Shown here: positions 25,510 to 34,295 of the stretch, piece after piece
Numbering within the stretch: position 1 is the first letter of the stretch
Layout of the letters: each line of letters starts with the position of its first letter
Assembly: GCA_934589225.1 (NCBI GenBank)
Contig: CAKTNS010000011.1
Location: 1 to 58,479, forward strand
Reading direction: 5' to 3'
From: an uncultured Oscillospiraceae bacterium
Lineage (GTDB): Bacteria; Bacillota; Clostridia; Oscillospirales; Oscillospiraceae
Length of the DNA: 58,479 nucleotides
Notes under the pieces: model-generated
Told to the model about the DNA's origin: nothing
Databases searched by the model: none
The model's input: the letters and a program-made list of their open reading frames with translations, nothing else
Translations under genes and position numbers: made by a program

Positions 25510-26442
25510 TTATTTCAGGAGCTCCGGTCTTCTCTTCTGAATGATGGACAGCGCAGCCTCCACCGCGGCATCAGAACTGCCGGATTCCAGCATATTTTGG
25601 AGCTTCTGAGCCTCGCTCATTTGCTTCTTTCTTTGTTCCTCGGCCTTTCGTTGGAGAAAAGCTTCGGATAATGCAGTGATATCCTGCGGATTCTTCGGCA
25701 ATTTTTTTGTTGCCAGAAATTCCTCATAGGCATTGCAGACCAATTCCGTTTCAGGCCCAAAATAGACCTGCTTGCCATGGTCCAGCCAGAGGATCTTATT
25801 GCACATTTCCCGGACCTGTGCTACAGAGTGGGACACCAGAATACCGGTAACGCCTCCAGCGAGGATCTGCTTCATTTTATCGCCGCTCTTCTTCCGGAAA
25901 GCCCCGTCACCCACGGACAAGACCTCATCCAGAATCAGAATATCCGGATTTACCAGGCAGGCAATGGAAAAAGCCAGTCTGGACTTCATGCCGGAGGACA
26001 ATTGCTTGAATGGGCGGTCCTGAAAGTCCTGCAATTCTGCAAACTCAATGATGGCCTCGTACATATCCTCCATAAACTTACGGGTATAGCCCAGCATTGC
26101 TCCCCGAAGATAGGTATTCTCCCGGACAGTCAGCTCGCCGTCAAAACCAGCAGTCAATTCCAGCAGGGCAGCAATACTTCCGTTTGTTTCCATATAGCCC
26201 TCTGTAGGAACCATAATGCCGGAAACAGCCTTTAATAGCGTGGATTTTCCCGCACCGTTAGAACCAATAATACCCAGCATATCCCCTTTTTCCAGGGAGA
26301 AGGTCACATCCCGGTCTGCCCAAAATTCGGTAATGTGATATTTTCCAGTCAGATGGCGCATAACATATTCTTTCAGGCCAATGTCCTTGAAATCTCCTGT
26401 GATATAACGAATGGAAACGCCTTCTGCCTTAATAATTGCCAT
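25510..26442 (-). CDS. Polysaccharide ABC exporter ATPase (Wzt/TagH type)
   Basis: 310 residues. ATPase with Walker A GSNGAGKST, signature LSSGMKSRLAFSIA and Walker B PDILILDEVLSVGD; the last is typical of polysaccharide and teichoic-acid exporters. A C-terminal extension of about 60 residues (KKLPKNPQDITALSEAFLQRKAEEQRKKQMSEAQKL, split by helices) looks coiled rather than a carbohydrate-binding domain. It pairs with the ABC-2 permease 14 bases downstream. Confidence 0.9.
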   Translation of the reverse strand: MAIIKAEGVSIRYITGDFKDIGLKEYVMRHLTGKYHITEFWADRDVTFSLEKGDMLGIIGSNGAGKSTLLKAVSGIMVPTEGYMETNGSIAALLELTAGFDGELTVRENTYLRGAMLGYTRKFMEDMYEAIIEFAELQDFQDRPFKQLSSGMKSRLAFSIACLVNPDILILDEVLSVGDGAFRKKSGDKMKQILAGGVTGILVSHSVAQVREMCNKILWLDHGKQVYFGPETELVCNAYEEFLATKKLPKNPQDITALSEAFLQRKAEEQRKKQMSEAQKLQNMLESGSSDAAVEAALSIIQKRRPELLK

Positions 26443-26456
26443 TCTAACTTCTTCCT

Positions 26457-27233
26457 TTACATGTAGTATAAGAATTTATGGTTGTATTTCTTGTAAATCA
26501 ATCCCCCCACCAAGAGTGCTACTATCGCATAAAATACGCACAACAAGTGTAAGGCGCTTCCAGGCATTGCACCATCAATAGTAATCGTGCGGAAATAACG
26601 AATATAACAGAACAAGGGGTTGCAGAAAAACAATTTTTGGATTCGCGGAGAGAATGTATCAACCTGATAAAATATTGCCGACATGTACATAAGTAGCAGT
26701 GTAAAAATGTCATATAAATATCCAATATCCCGAAAAAAAACAAACAGCGCAGATAGAATCAGCCCAACACCAATGTTGAATATCAACAGACATACAATAG
26801 GATATAGTAACGCTAAAAAATGGACTCCGAAAGTAATGTTGTCAAGCAATGCAAATACGAAAAACACACAAAGGGTGAGTCCAAAGTTAATCAATGATGA
26901 AACATTCTTGGTCAATAAAAACATATACTTAGGGACGTTTACCTTGCTAATGATACCGCGGTTAGTCATCAGGGCATTCATTCCACCAGAAGTGGATTCC
27001 TTAAAGTATGAAAACACAAGGTTTCCGCAAAAAAGATAAGTAGTATAATGCGGTGTGTTGCGCCCAAAAAACTGGGTAAAAACCAGCCGCATTACCAACA
27101 AGGTCAGCAGAGGAGAAAGTACACTCCACCACATTCCGAGCACAGTCCGCTTATATTTCTGTTTGAAATCTCGCTTGACAAGTTCTCCGAACAAGAATTG
27201 ATTCTTTTGAATCCTGCTAATAATCTTATTCAT
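26457..27233 (-). CDS. Polysaccharide ABC exporter permease (Wzm/TagG, ABC-2 type)
   Basis: 258 residues with six membrane helices. The N-terminal amphipathic stretch FLFGELVKRDFKQKYKRTVLGMWWSVLSPL is the standard ABC-2 exporter opening. With the adjacent ATPase it would move a lipid-linked glycan or teichoic-acid-like polymer across the membrane. It is visibly AT-rich compared with the genes at 21748-24645, marking the start of a low-GC block that runs to about 31662. Confidence 0.9.
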   Translation of the reverse strand: MNKIISRIQKNQFLFGELVKRDFKQKYKRTVLGMWWSVLSPLLTLLVMRLVFTQFFGRNTPHYTTYLFCGNLVFSYFKESTSGGMNALMTNRGIISKVNVPKYMFLLTKNVSSLINFGLTLCVFFVFALLDNITFGVHFLALLYPIVCLLIFNIGVGLILSALFVFFRDIGYLYDIFTLLLMYMSAIFYQVDTFSPRIQKLFFCNPLFCYIRYFRTITIDGAMPGSALHLLCVFYAIVALLVGGLIYKKYNHKFLYYM

Positions 27234-27271
27234 GTATTTTTCCTTTTCTATATGGAAATCTGCAATTGCCT

Positions 27272-28348
27272 TTAATTAGAGGAAGTTTCGTTCACCGAGA
27301 AATCGGTATAAATGGGCTGGGACCACTTGATATACCCGATACCATGATCGCTTCCAGAAATACCTGAGTAAATAATATGATAGGTTCCGCTCTTGTCTTT
27401 AAAGAACGTGCTCTTATACAGTCCATCACTATCCCACGATTCTTTTGAAGATGGCTTCAGAATCAAAACTGGGTCGGAAACTGATTGATTATCCACTATA
27501 TTCGCGTAATAAAGGTTCATATGATAGCGATGTGGATCATTTTTTCTGTCAAATGCCACAAAAATCATTTCATAACCTATATCAGTATGGATAACATCCA
27601 AATGCCATGGCTTCATCTCAGAGTTGCGAAACGGGACCTCCATCGTTCTAAGTTTATCCCAATTCTTTGCGTCCTTGCTTTGGGTGTACTGTACCTTGTA
27701 ACCGCTTCCGATACTCCACATTTTATACATATGGTCTTCGTAGAGCACAGAAAAAGACAAATGGTCTACCGTCTTACGCCCGGTTAAGGAAACAATTTCC
27801 TCTTGGCTCCAATTGATTCCATCAGATGATATCTTCCTATAAATAATCATAAGCCCTGAATTATCATCTACGAATCTCCACCAGCACTCCAAAGAATCAG
27901 TGTCACTGTTATAGAACAAATCTGGGTCTGAGTTGTAAACAACACCTCTTTCATAATTCTCGGGCATTGGAGAAATTGGATTTTCCAAGCCCACTGGCTC
28001 TTCCCAGTTCTCCAAATCATTACTTGCGTAAATGCAAGGATTTTCCTTCGAATCATCCCCTTGCGGGTAAGGAGATAGTCCCATCCAGTAACGGTAACCG
28101 TTCCACGGCTTGTCATCAAATACCACAATTGACGGATGCGTCGTTTCTATATATTCACTTCCATGCGTAATATTCAATGGAATCGGTGCATTTTCCATCA
28201 GGATTTCCTTGCTACCACTGTCAACCATAGTTTCCTCTGGAACTAAAGTTTCCTGTGCATAGGCCAACTTAGCCAATGACCCCCAAGTAAATACAGTTAG
28301 ACACACCAACACTAACGCCGTGCATTTTTTGAACACTTTTTCTTTCAT
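27272..28348 (-). CDS. Secreted beta-propeller protein, GH43/GH32-like fold
   Basis: 358 residues. A Sec signal peptide (MKEKVFKKCTALVLVCLTVF, cleavage near LAYAQE) precedes repeated blades with CIYASNDLENWEEP, YNSDPDLFYN, RKISSDGINWSQEE and TQSKDAKNWDKL. These 'S.D..NW' patterns are typical of five-bladed glycosidase-like propellers. A GH43-type catalytic triad cannot be assigned with confidence (candidate acids include Asp in NSDPDLFY). It may trim or modify the exported polysaccharide, or only bind it. It lies inside the polysaccharide operon, low GC. Confidence 0.6.
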   Translation of the reverse strand: MKEKVFKKCTALVLVCLTVFTWGSLAKLAYAQETLVPEETMVDSGSKEILMENAPIPLNITHGSEYIETTHPSIVVFDDKPWNGYRYWMGLSPYPQGDDSKENPCIYASNDLENWEEPVGLENPISPMPENYERGVVYNSDPDLFYNSDTDSLECWWRFVDDNSGLMIIYRKISSDGINWSQEEIVSLTGRKTVDHLSFSVLYEDHMYKMWSIGSGYKVQYTQSKDAKNWDKLRTMEVPFRNSEMKPWHLDVIHTDIGYEMIFVAFDRKNDPHRYHMNLYYANIVDNQSVSDPVLILKPSSKESWDSDGLYKSTFFKDKSGTYHIIYSGISGSDHGIGYIKWSQPIYTDFSVNETSSN

Positions 28349-28355
28349 AAATGCG

Positions 28356-30653
28356 TCACCACTTCTCTAAATCTTGTTCACTATGGGAAAGTTCAAACGT
28401 CTGTACAAATCTGTCTGTCACGACGTTACGCCCATAGCGTTGATCAATTTGCACGTAGCGCTGCCGCAATTCTTCATCGGTAGTTCCACGAAGATTGTAA
28501 ATTTTGTCAACCAGTTGTTCGTTACTGACAAAGAAGCACTCTGGCATATTAACGAGCACCTCACTTGCCCCCTCATTGGGATGTGTAAAAATCATTCGAC
28601 CGTTAAGAATACTCTCGATAGACACCATACCAAAAGACTGCTTGTAAGAGAAATCAACGCAGAAATCATGACGTTCTAATGCCATCGCAACATTATTTGT
28701 ACTACCTCTGAATTTTATATACTCCTCAAGCTCATCTTCCAGAATTAAATCCTCAAAATTCTCTCGGTAGTCACCATCGCCAAATACATCTAAGGAAATA
28801 TCTTCTATATGTTGATCTCTCAAATATCGACCAAACGAGATTATCTCATTTGCTTCTTCCTTGCGCTCCTTGGCTAGGCGCATCAAGCAGACTCCTCGTA
28901 GTATTTCTGTTCTTTTTTTGCTAGATATTTGATCCAAAGCAATCGATCTGCTGGAGTCCAGTGCATTCCCGATAACCCCATAATGTTGGTACTGCTTAAA
29001 TCCACACTTTTCCGCCAATGCCAACCGGTTCTTTTCAGATACAAATACAGCATTTTCAAGATTCATCTCATTTAGTTTTCTCATCGCTCCCGGGAATAGG
29101 CTGTCTACAAGTTCTGCGGAGGTATGGAAAAAATATATTTTCTTCTTTACAAACGGAGATTCACATTCATGGAGGAAAAAATGAAGGCTCTCTCGTGTAG
29201 AAATTACGGTACTAGCGTGAATATGCTTCATAAGCAATGACATATTTAGCCCAGCCAGAGGGCGCATAGCATTCCTTGCAGGGTCACAATCTAAAAACCG
29301 ATAATGTCTTTTGAGAAATATCAGTTTTTGTAAAACCTTTTCGGTGAACCGTCGTTTATACTGGTTGGTCATTGGTCGTAATGCCATACCAGCCGGATTC
29401 TGCCAATCTTCCATCCGTTTCAGTGAAAAACCGCGGACCAAATATCCACGCTCTAATAATCCCTCAGCTAGTGCTCTTGTTGCAAATATCGTACCACCTA
29501 TACCAGTGAAATCGTATCCGAGTATAGCCACCGCATTTTTTTGCATTTCCCAGAAATACTGATATATTCGTTCAATATGTCCGCCTTTCGCTATCCACTC
29601 CAAATCAATTTGCTCTGGCATTCTGCCTCTTATGAAGGGATTGATACTATATTTTTCATGGACGATACAGTCCACAACATCAGAGCGTTTTTTATACCCG
29701 GATGCCTTTAATTCATCTAACGAACAGTATAGTTGTCTTTCCGAAAGATATTTTTCAATGTCCGGGAAGTAGAAAATGACAGGCTTGTTCATAGCAGTAA
29801 AATCAAAGCCGACAGAAGAATAGTCTGTAATAAGGACATCAGCATCCGCCAATTCTTGCATTATGTCCATATTCTCACCTGAAACCAGTTCAAAGTGAGC
29901 AGCTCCCTTAATCGCCTGACGAATAGCAGCAATTTCTTCCTCTCCCATCTTTGAATGCAGGCAAATCCGAAATCTGCTGTTGGTGTTATTTAAATATACA
30001 TTCAGTTCTTCGTCTTGCAAAAACAAGGAAATACGTTTTGCAAATTGTCTTCTCTCCCTATCCGAAGTCAAATATTCTCGCCAAGTAAAAAACCATAGAA
30101 AAACCTTTTCCTTCCTTGATTCTTTCCCTTGATAACGGCGTATCAATTCCATATATCTGGGAGGAAACATACCATCGTATAATTGGTATTTTTTAAATCC
30201 ATTTTCCCTTTCAAATATATCTGCCATTTGCGGATTGTAATAGAGGAATCTTAGCATTGAGTTATTTGAATAAAAATTCTGATAGCCTAATGCCTTGATT
30301 GCACAGGTACCATGTTGTAGGTAAATAAGAGGCTGGGTCGTCACAGGTTGATAACTCTTTCCCAACAACCGCTCTGGCTGTACGTCCCGAAAGCTCAGGG
30401 AAACAAACAGCATATCCGCTATGTGATACAGTCGGATATGCCGTAATGAATTTCTCCATATCCAGAAAGCGCGCAACTCATCCGAAAGCTGTGCATACAC
30501 CGCTTTGGTCTGAGTATTCTTTTCAGCAACAAAATACGCATCCACATCATGGTGATTTTGTGTAATGTAGTTCCACATCCAAAAGGAATTATTGTTCGCT
30601 GTTCTTCCCTCGTTCTCTCCAAATAGCCAAATGTATTTATCCGTTTTTTCCAT
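28356..30653 (-). CDS. Bifunctional CDP-glycerol glycerophosphotransferase (TagF-like) / GT4 glycosyltransferase
   Basis: 765 residues in two parts. The N-terminal half (to about 375) is a TagF/TagB-like polyol-phosphate transferase: LIYLQHGTCAIKALGY and DADVLITDYSSVGFDFTAMNKPVIFY are classic blocks. The C-terminal half (about 390-765) is a GT4-type glycosyltransferase: GYDFTGIGGTIFATRALAEGLLERGY at its start, then DFCVDFSYKQSFGMVSIESILNG, the nucleotide-sugar-binding end. The frame runs up to 30764, but ATG 30653 has GAGGTGAGG upstream and lies just 14 bases after the previous stop. It probably adds glycerol phosphate and a sugar to the polymer. Low GC. Confidence 0.85.
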   Translation of the reverse strand: MEKTDKYIWLFGENEGRTANNNSFWMWNYITQNHHDVDAYFVAEKNTQTKAVYAQLSDELRAFWIWRNSLRHIRLYHIADMLFVSLSFRDVQPERLLGKSYQPVTTQPLIYLQHGTCAIKALGYQNFYSNNSMLRFLYYNPQMADIFERENGFKKYQLYDGMFPPRYMELIRRYQGKESRKEKVFLWFFTWREYLTSDRERRQFAKRISLFLQDEELNVYLNNTNSRFRICLHSKMGEEEIAAIRQAIKGAAHFELVSGENMDIMQELADADVLITDYSSVGFDFTAMNKPVIFYFPDIEKYLSERQLYCSLDELKASGYKKRSDVVDCIVHEKYSINPFIRGRMPEQIDLEWIAKGGHIERIYQYFWEMQKNAVAILGYDFTGIGGTIFATRALAEGLLERGYLVRGFSLKRMEDWQNPAGMALRPMTNQYKRRFTEKVLQKLIFLKRHYRFLDCDPARNAMRPLAGLNMSLLMKHIHASTVISTRESLHFFLHECESPFVKKKIYFFHTSAELVDSLFPGAMRKLNEMNLENAVFVSEKNRLALAEKCGFKQYQHYGVIGNALDSSRSIALDQISSKKRTEILRGVCLMRLAKERKEEANEIISFGRYLRDQHIEDISLDVFGDGDYRENFEDLILEDELEEYIKFRGSTNNVAMALERHDFCVDFSYKQSFGMVSIESILNGRMIFTHPNEGASEVLVNMPECFFVSNEQLVDKIYNLRGTTDEELRQRYVQIDQRYGRNVVTDRFVQTFELSHSEQDLEKW

Positions 30654-30666
30654 TTTCAGCCTCACC

Positions 30667-31662
30667 TCATTTTTCAAACTCGCATGTCTGCGGAAGAATT
30701 TTTTCAAAACAGCTTTGGATTTCAGCCTGATATTTCTCGAAATCAGAAAAGTCCGAAGAGTCATTAAAGCAAATCATGGAGTATTTCTGTTCTTTTATTG
30801 CCTGACACATCTCCTGAAATGTATTCTTTCCTTCAAAATACTTTCCAACGTCAGGACTCCGCGGTACGAAACGGTTTTGCGCAAATTGCCAGTATTCCAT
30901 GACCCATTGATTTACATCTGTCACATTGCGAAAACGGTGTAAGCACGTTTGGTTCAACTCCTCATATTCCCGCTCCCATACTTCGATAAATGTAGTTTTC
31001 AAAAAAGATGATGGAAGATGGGTAATATAAAAACCAGCAAACAACCGGAATGGCAGCATGCAAAAAGAGCGCAGTAAAAGGCGTCCATACTTGGGAGAAA
31101 ACCATTTCATGAGGCTTCCTTTTAGGACATTATTTTTTTGAAAATTCCGATTAATTACATACAGATCGTTAATTTCCGCACGAATACCATTCTGTATCAG
31201 CGTGATAGGAAGCATCACTGCTGTATCGCAAGGTAATCCATCTCGAAAAAACAGTTCCGGACTAACACACTTCGTCAGGTACATGTCATCATTAAAGTAA
31301 ACAAAACGTTCTGACAATCCAGGGATTCTATGGAGATTTAATTCAATGGTATGAGAGCTAAAAGTCGGAAGATATTCTGGTGGGATAAATTCCTCATGCT
31401 TGACAACTTTTAGTTTCGGATGATTCAAATTCAGCCATTCCGGGATATGGCCCCAGGTCACGAAATATACATTCCTCACCCATGGCGCAAAATTTGCAAC
31501 TCCCCGGAACCAATATTTCAGCAACCCCCAATCCCGATAACGAATCAGTGAATCATTCCATTTTTTTCGTTCATCGTTCTGTGCATACTTATCATGTACT
31601 TCCTGCCATGCAGGGTCGTTGCCGTCCACCCAGATAACAACGAAATCAATTTCTCCGCTCAT
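30667..31662 (-). CDS. Stealth family capsular polysaccharide phosphotransferase
   Basis: 331 residues with the conserved Stealth regions in order: CR1 IDFVVIWVDGNDPAW at the N-terminus, CR2 around NVYFVTWGHIPEWLN to RFVYFNDDMYL, CR3 HLPSSFLK, and a short CR4-like C-terminal region. Stealth proteins transfer hexose 1-phosphate groups from nucleotide sugars into phosphodiester-linked capsule polymers. Together with the TagF-like gene downstream this predicts a phosphate-containing surface polymer. Low GC, like its downstream neighbours. Confidence 0.92.
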   Translation of the reverse strand: MSGEIDFVVIWVDGNDPAWQEVHDKYAQNDERKKWNDSLIRYRDWGLLKYWFRGVANFAPWVRNVYFVTWGHIPEWLNLNHPKLKVVKHEEFIPPEYLPTFSSHTIELNLHRIPGLSERFVYFNDDMYLTKCVSPELFFRDGLPCDTAVMLPITLIQNGIRAEINDLYVINRNFQKNNVLKGSLMKWFSPKYGRLLLRSFCMLPFRLFAGFYITHLPSSFLKTTFIEVWEREYEELNQTCLHRFRNVTDVNQWVMEYWQFAQNRFVPRSPDVGKYFEGKNTFQEMCQAIKEQKYSMICFNDSSDFSDFEKYQAEIQSCFEKILPQTCEFEK

Positions 31663-31730
31663 ACACAGTTATTCGCAAGAAAAAATTGCTGCAAATCACA
31701 CATCATTTTGCGCAATATCTTGCAACTCTC

Positions 31731-32633
31731 CTATTTTTTGATGTATTCAACCGCAGGCCTAAAAAACATCCCCGCCCAGATTCCACGAGTCAAAACCCCG
31801 AGCCTCGGAAACCTGGGCTTGCCGTTCTTCATGATCCGCAAAAAATCCCTGCCGCGTTTTGCGAAACAATACAGTCGTCCTTTCATACCCTCCTGCCTAT
31901 AGAGGTAGGCCTCGTTCCGGAAGGCGTAAAAATAGCGCCCGATCCGCTCCGGTGCGTCCAGGGCAATATTGGAGCCCTCGTTGTTTCTGGTGGCGTGGAC
32001 CACCTGGCTTTGGCCTGCCAGGAAGCAGGGCACCCTTCCCCGGACCGCAATGCGGCGGGTGAATTCCAGGTCGTCGCCCCAGATGAAGAACTCGGTGATG
32101 GGAAGGCCAAACCGGCATATCACATCCGACCGCAGGAACAAAGAGACAAAGGTCGCCTGCTCCGCCTGGACCAGGCCGTATTTCAGGAAGGGGCTGTAGT
32201 CATAATAGCTCTTTTTCAGCTTCTGCCGGTTCATTTTACACTCGCCGCCATCGGTCCACAGGGCCACGCTGCTGAGCCAGCCGTAGTTTCCGCCCAGGGC
32301 CCGGTCTGCTTCCAGGAGCTTTTCCAGGGCATCGGGCTTGGGCAGGGTGTCATCATCCATGACCCAGACGAACCCGTAGCCCGCCTCCACCGCCCAGCGC
32401 ATGCCCCGGTTGAAGCCACCGGCGCCGCCCAGATTGCTGCCGGTATTCCGGTAGCGGCAATCCCGCTGCCCGGCGGCCCACTGGGCCGTTCCGTCGGTAC
32501 TGGCGTTATCCACGATCAGGATGTCACAGCCCGTACTCTGGGCCCGCAGAGCTTCCACGCACTGCTTTAAAAGCTCCAGGCGGTTATAGGTGACCACCAC
32601 CGCGCAGACCCCGTGATTTTTTTCCTCTTGCAT
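31731..32633 (-). CDS. Glycosyltransferase family 2
   Basis: 300 residues. GT-A fold: VCAVVVTYNRLELLKQC at the start, LIVDNASTDGTAQW, then NLGGAGGFNRGM, and the DXD-type VWVMDDDTLP. The pattern and the later FFIWGDDLEFTRR block resemble galactofuranosyl- or rhamnosyltransferases (GlfT/WbbL group). First gene of the polysaccharide operon. Two ATGs compete: 32645, on top of the GGAGG, and 32633, 12 nt from it. I use 32633, with modest certainty. GC-rich, unlike the next genes. Confidence 0.88.
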   Translation of the reverse strand: MQEEKNHGVCAVVVTYNRLELLKQCVEALRAQSTGCDILIVDNASTDGTAQWAAGQRDCRYRNTGSNLGGAGGFNRGMRWAVEAGYGFVWVMDDDTLPKPDALEKLLEADRALGGNYGWLSSVALWTDGGECKMNRQKLKKSYYDYSPFLKYGLVQAEQATFVSLFLRSDVICRFGLPITEFFIWGDDLEFTRRIAVRGRVPCFLAGQSQVVHATRNNEGSNIALDAPERIGRYFYAFRNEAYLYRQEGMKGRLYCFAKRGRDFLRIMKNGKPRFPRLGVLTRGIWAGMFFRPAVEYIKK

Positions 32634-32770
32634 CCGGCCGCCCATCCTCCTCTAAGACTGTTTTTCTCCCGGAAAGAAGGGGCTTTGCCGGGATTTTCGT
32701 CAAAACAGCTAACTTTTTATATATATTTTTCTGACTTTTGTCGCTTTTAGGCAATAGTATCAGCGTCTCT

Positions 32771-32799
32771 ATTATACCACAGCAACACCGCTTTTGCAA
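32771..32799 (-). promoter_or_regulatory. Promoter of the polysaccharide operon
   Basis: Minus-strand TTGCAA (32794-32799), 17 nt, TATAAT (32771-32776). No further promoter of this quality was seen inside the operon. The transcript would have a leader of about 130 nt before the GT2 gene. Confidence 0.8.
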
Positions 32800-32906
32800 C
32801 CCAAAAAGCAACACTTTCGTCCTTCTGTCGCCAAAAGGACGGGGGATTTCTCTGGTTCTATTGGTACATTTCTCCGGTATTTGGCGGGGCGGAATTCAAA
32901 AAATAT

Positions 32907-32937
32907 CCCCCCGGGGGGCTTCCCTCCGGGGGGCGGG
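32907..32937 (-). terminator. Hairpin with T run upstream of the polysaccharide promoter
   Basis: On the minus strand CCCCCCGG...CCGGGGGG is followed by ATATTTTTTG. It would stop transcription entering from the right, insulating the polysaccharide promoter. Confidence 0.6.
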
Positions 32938-33026
32938 GTCGTTATACTGAATACCAGGATTTATAGGGGGATCCCCCCTTTTCCTCCATAAGGATATGGA
33001 GTTTACACAAAAAAGGATGATCGGCA

Positions 33027-33365
33027 ATGGAAATGGAACAGCGCGTGAAAGACTACTGGACCCGGCGGTCCCATGACTTTGGGGCGGTGCGGAAAAATGA
33101 ACTGGAAAACGAACTGGGGCAGCGCTGGCGGCGGGAGCTGGAGGGCCATCTGCCAACGGGGCGGGCTCTGCGGGTCCTGGACGTGGGCACCGGCACGGGG
33201 TTTTTCCCCATTCTACTGGCGGAAATGGGCCATCTGCCCCAGGGCATCGACCTGACCCCCGCCATGCTTCAGGAGGCCAGGGCGGCGGCAACGCAGCGGG
33301 GGCTCTGCATTCCTTTTTTGGAATTTGATTTCTACATGGTGGACGGGAGCACGGATATTCGGTAA
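33027..33365 (+). pseudogene. Class I SAM-dependent methyltransferase, truncated
   Basis: Start and about the first 100 residues of a methyltransferase: MEMEQRVKDYWTRRSHDF, motif I LRVLDVGTGTGFFPILLAE (SAM-binding glycine loop) and GIDLTPAMLQEAR (motif II). After about residue 100 the frame runs into the TGTCATTCCGAGCG repeat family and stops. A full enzyme would be at least 200 residues, so this is a remnant. The ribosome site is poor. Methyltransferases with this opening often neighbour nickel/peptide-type ABC transporter genes, which fits the fragment at 33920. Confidence 0.75.
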
Positions 33366-33915
33366 ACAGAACCACCCATCGTACATGTCATTCCGAGCGA
33401 ACGCAGTGAGCCGAGGAATCTTCCCGAGTGGCAAGCTTTATCGTGTGGTGGTTCTTTGTCCAACGTGGTGGATTTCTCCACTCCGCTGACGCGACCGTCG
33501 GAATGACAAAATGGGGGACGTGTCTGGTATTTACGGGAACAGTTCCGTCCTTTCGGACGCTATCGAAAAGGCGGCCTTGGCTCTCCCTCTGGGAGAGCTG
33601 GCTCGGCGCAGCCGAGACTGAGAGGGCCTTGCGGCATTTTTTTGATTGATAACGTCATTTGGTATTGTGAGCGTTGACCCTCTCCGTCCTCGCTGCGCTC
33701 GGCCACCTCTCCCAAAGGGAGAGGCAAGGCGGACGTTTCTACGAATTCGCCTGCAGTTTCTAGAATGTTTTAAGCCGCCCCGCCCAGTCAGGGCTACGCC
33801 CTGCCAGCTTCCCCAGGGGGAAGCTTTTGTACCATGCTTTGGGGTGCCGAGTTTATCGACACGTCCGTCCCCCCAAAAATTGTCAATTGTCAATTTGGGC
33901 AAAACTGTCCACTGT
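33366..33915. repeat. Composite of several intergenic repeat families
   Basis: Three kinds are stacked. 33383-33507: the long palindrome with ends TGTCATTCCGAGCG and CGGAATGACA. 33575-33735: a large inverted repeat whose arms both contain a CTCTCCC(T)...GGGAGAG core and a ctcggc(gcag)ccgag segment. 33780-33830: a gcccagtcagggctacgccctgc / cttccccagggggaag element split by one break. The sequence ends in attgtcaattgtcaatt, also found at 58270-58310. These replace the middle of one or more genes. Confidence 0.75.
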
Positions 33916-33919
33916 CATC

Positions 33920-34144
33920 GCTTCCAAAAGCTTCAGGGGGCTGCTGCTGCCCTGTCTGGCTCTGGCCATTCCCATGTGCAGCCGGTTTATCCGGCAATTC
34001 CGGGTGGAGATTCTGGAGCAGCTGGGTAAATCCTATAACGGCGCCGTCCGGGAGGAAAACACCACCGAAAACCTGCTGCGTGCCCCCCGGGATGCCTATA
34101 CCCGGGAGCTGCTGGATGCCGTATTGGAGCTAAGGAAGCCCTGA
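33920..34144 (+). pseudogene. Fused remnants of a nickel/peptide ABC transporter (permease piece plus ATPase tail)
   Basis: One open stretch joins two unrelated family pieces. LLLPCLALAIPMCSRFIRQ and VEILEQLGKSY resemble a segment of a DppB/NikB-type permease (the part before the ATPase-docking loop). Then REENTTENLLRAPRDAYTRELLDAVLEL matches the C-terminal end of DppD/OppD/NikD ATPases (family pattern HPYTRALL-AVPEL; here DAYTRELL). An internal deletion has brought them together. It has no start of its own and is very probably not functional. Confidence 0.65.
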
Positions 34145-34221
34145 TGAAATCGGCAAGCGCCGCCATCAAAAAGCCCTCTGCCGCCCGGAACGTCGTAAAA
34201 AAGGGCACGACGAAACAAGCA

Positions 34222-34256
34222 GAACACCCCTTCGAACCAAAATCGAAGGGGTGTTC
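34222..34256 (-). terminator. Terminator of the amidohydrolase operon
   Basis: A 14-bp perfect stem, GAACACCCCTTCGA (34222-34235) with TCGAAGGGGTGTTC (34243-34256), lies 40 bases past the stop at 34296. The minus-strand tail (TGCTTGTTTCG) is only moderately T-rich. Confidence 0.65.
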
Positions 34257-34295
34257 CGCATATAGTGGAGGGACTGTCAGAAAAAACAGAATGCC

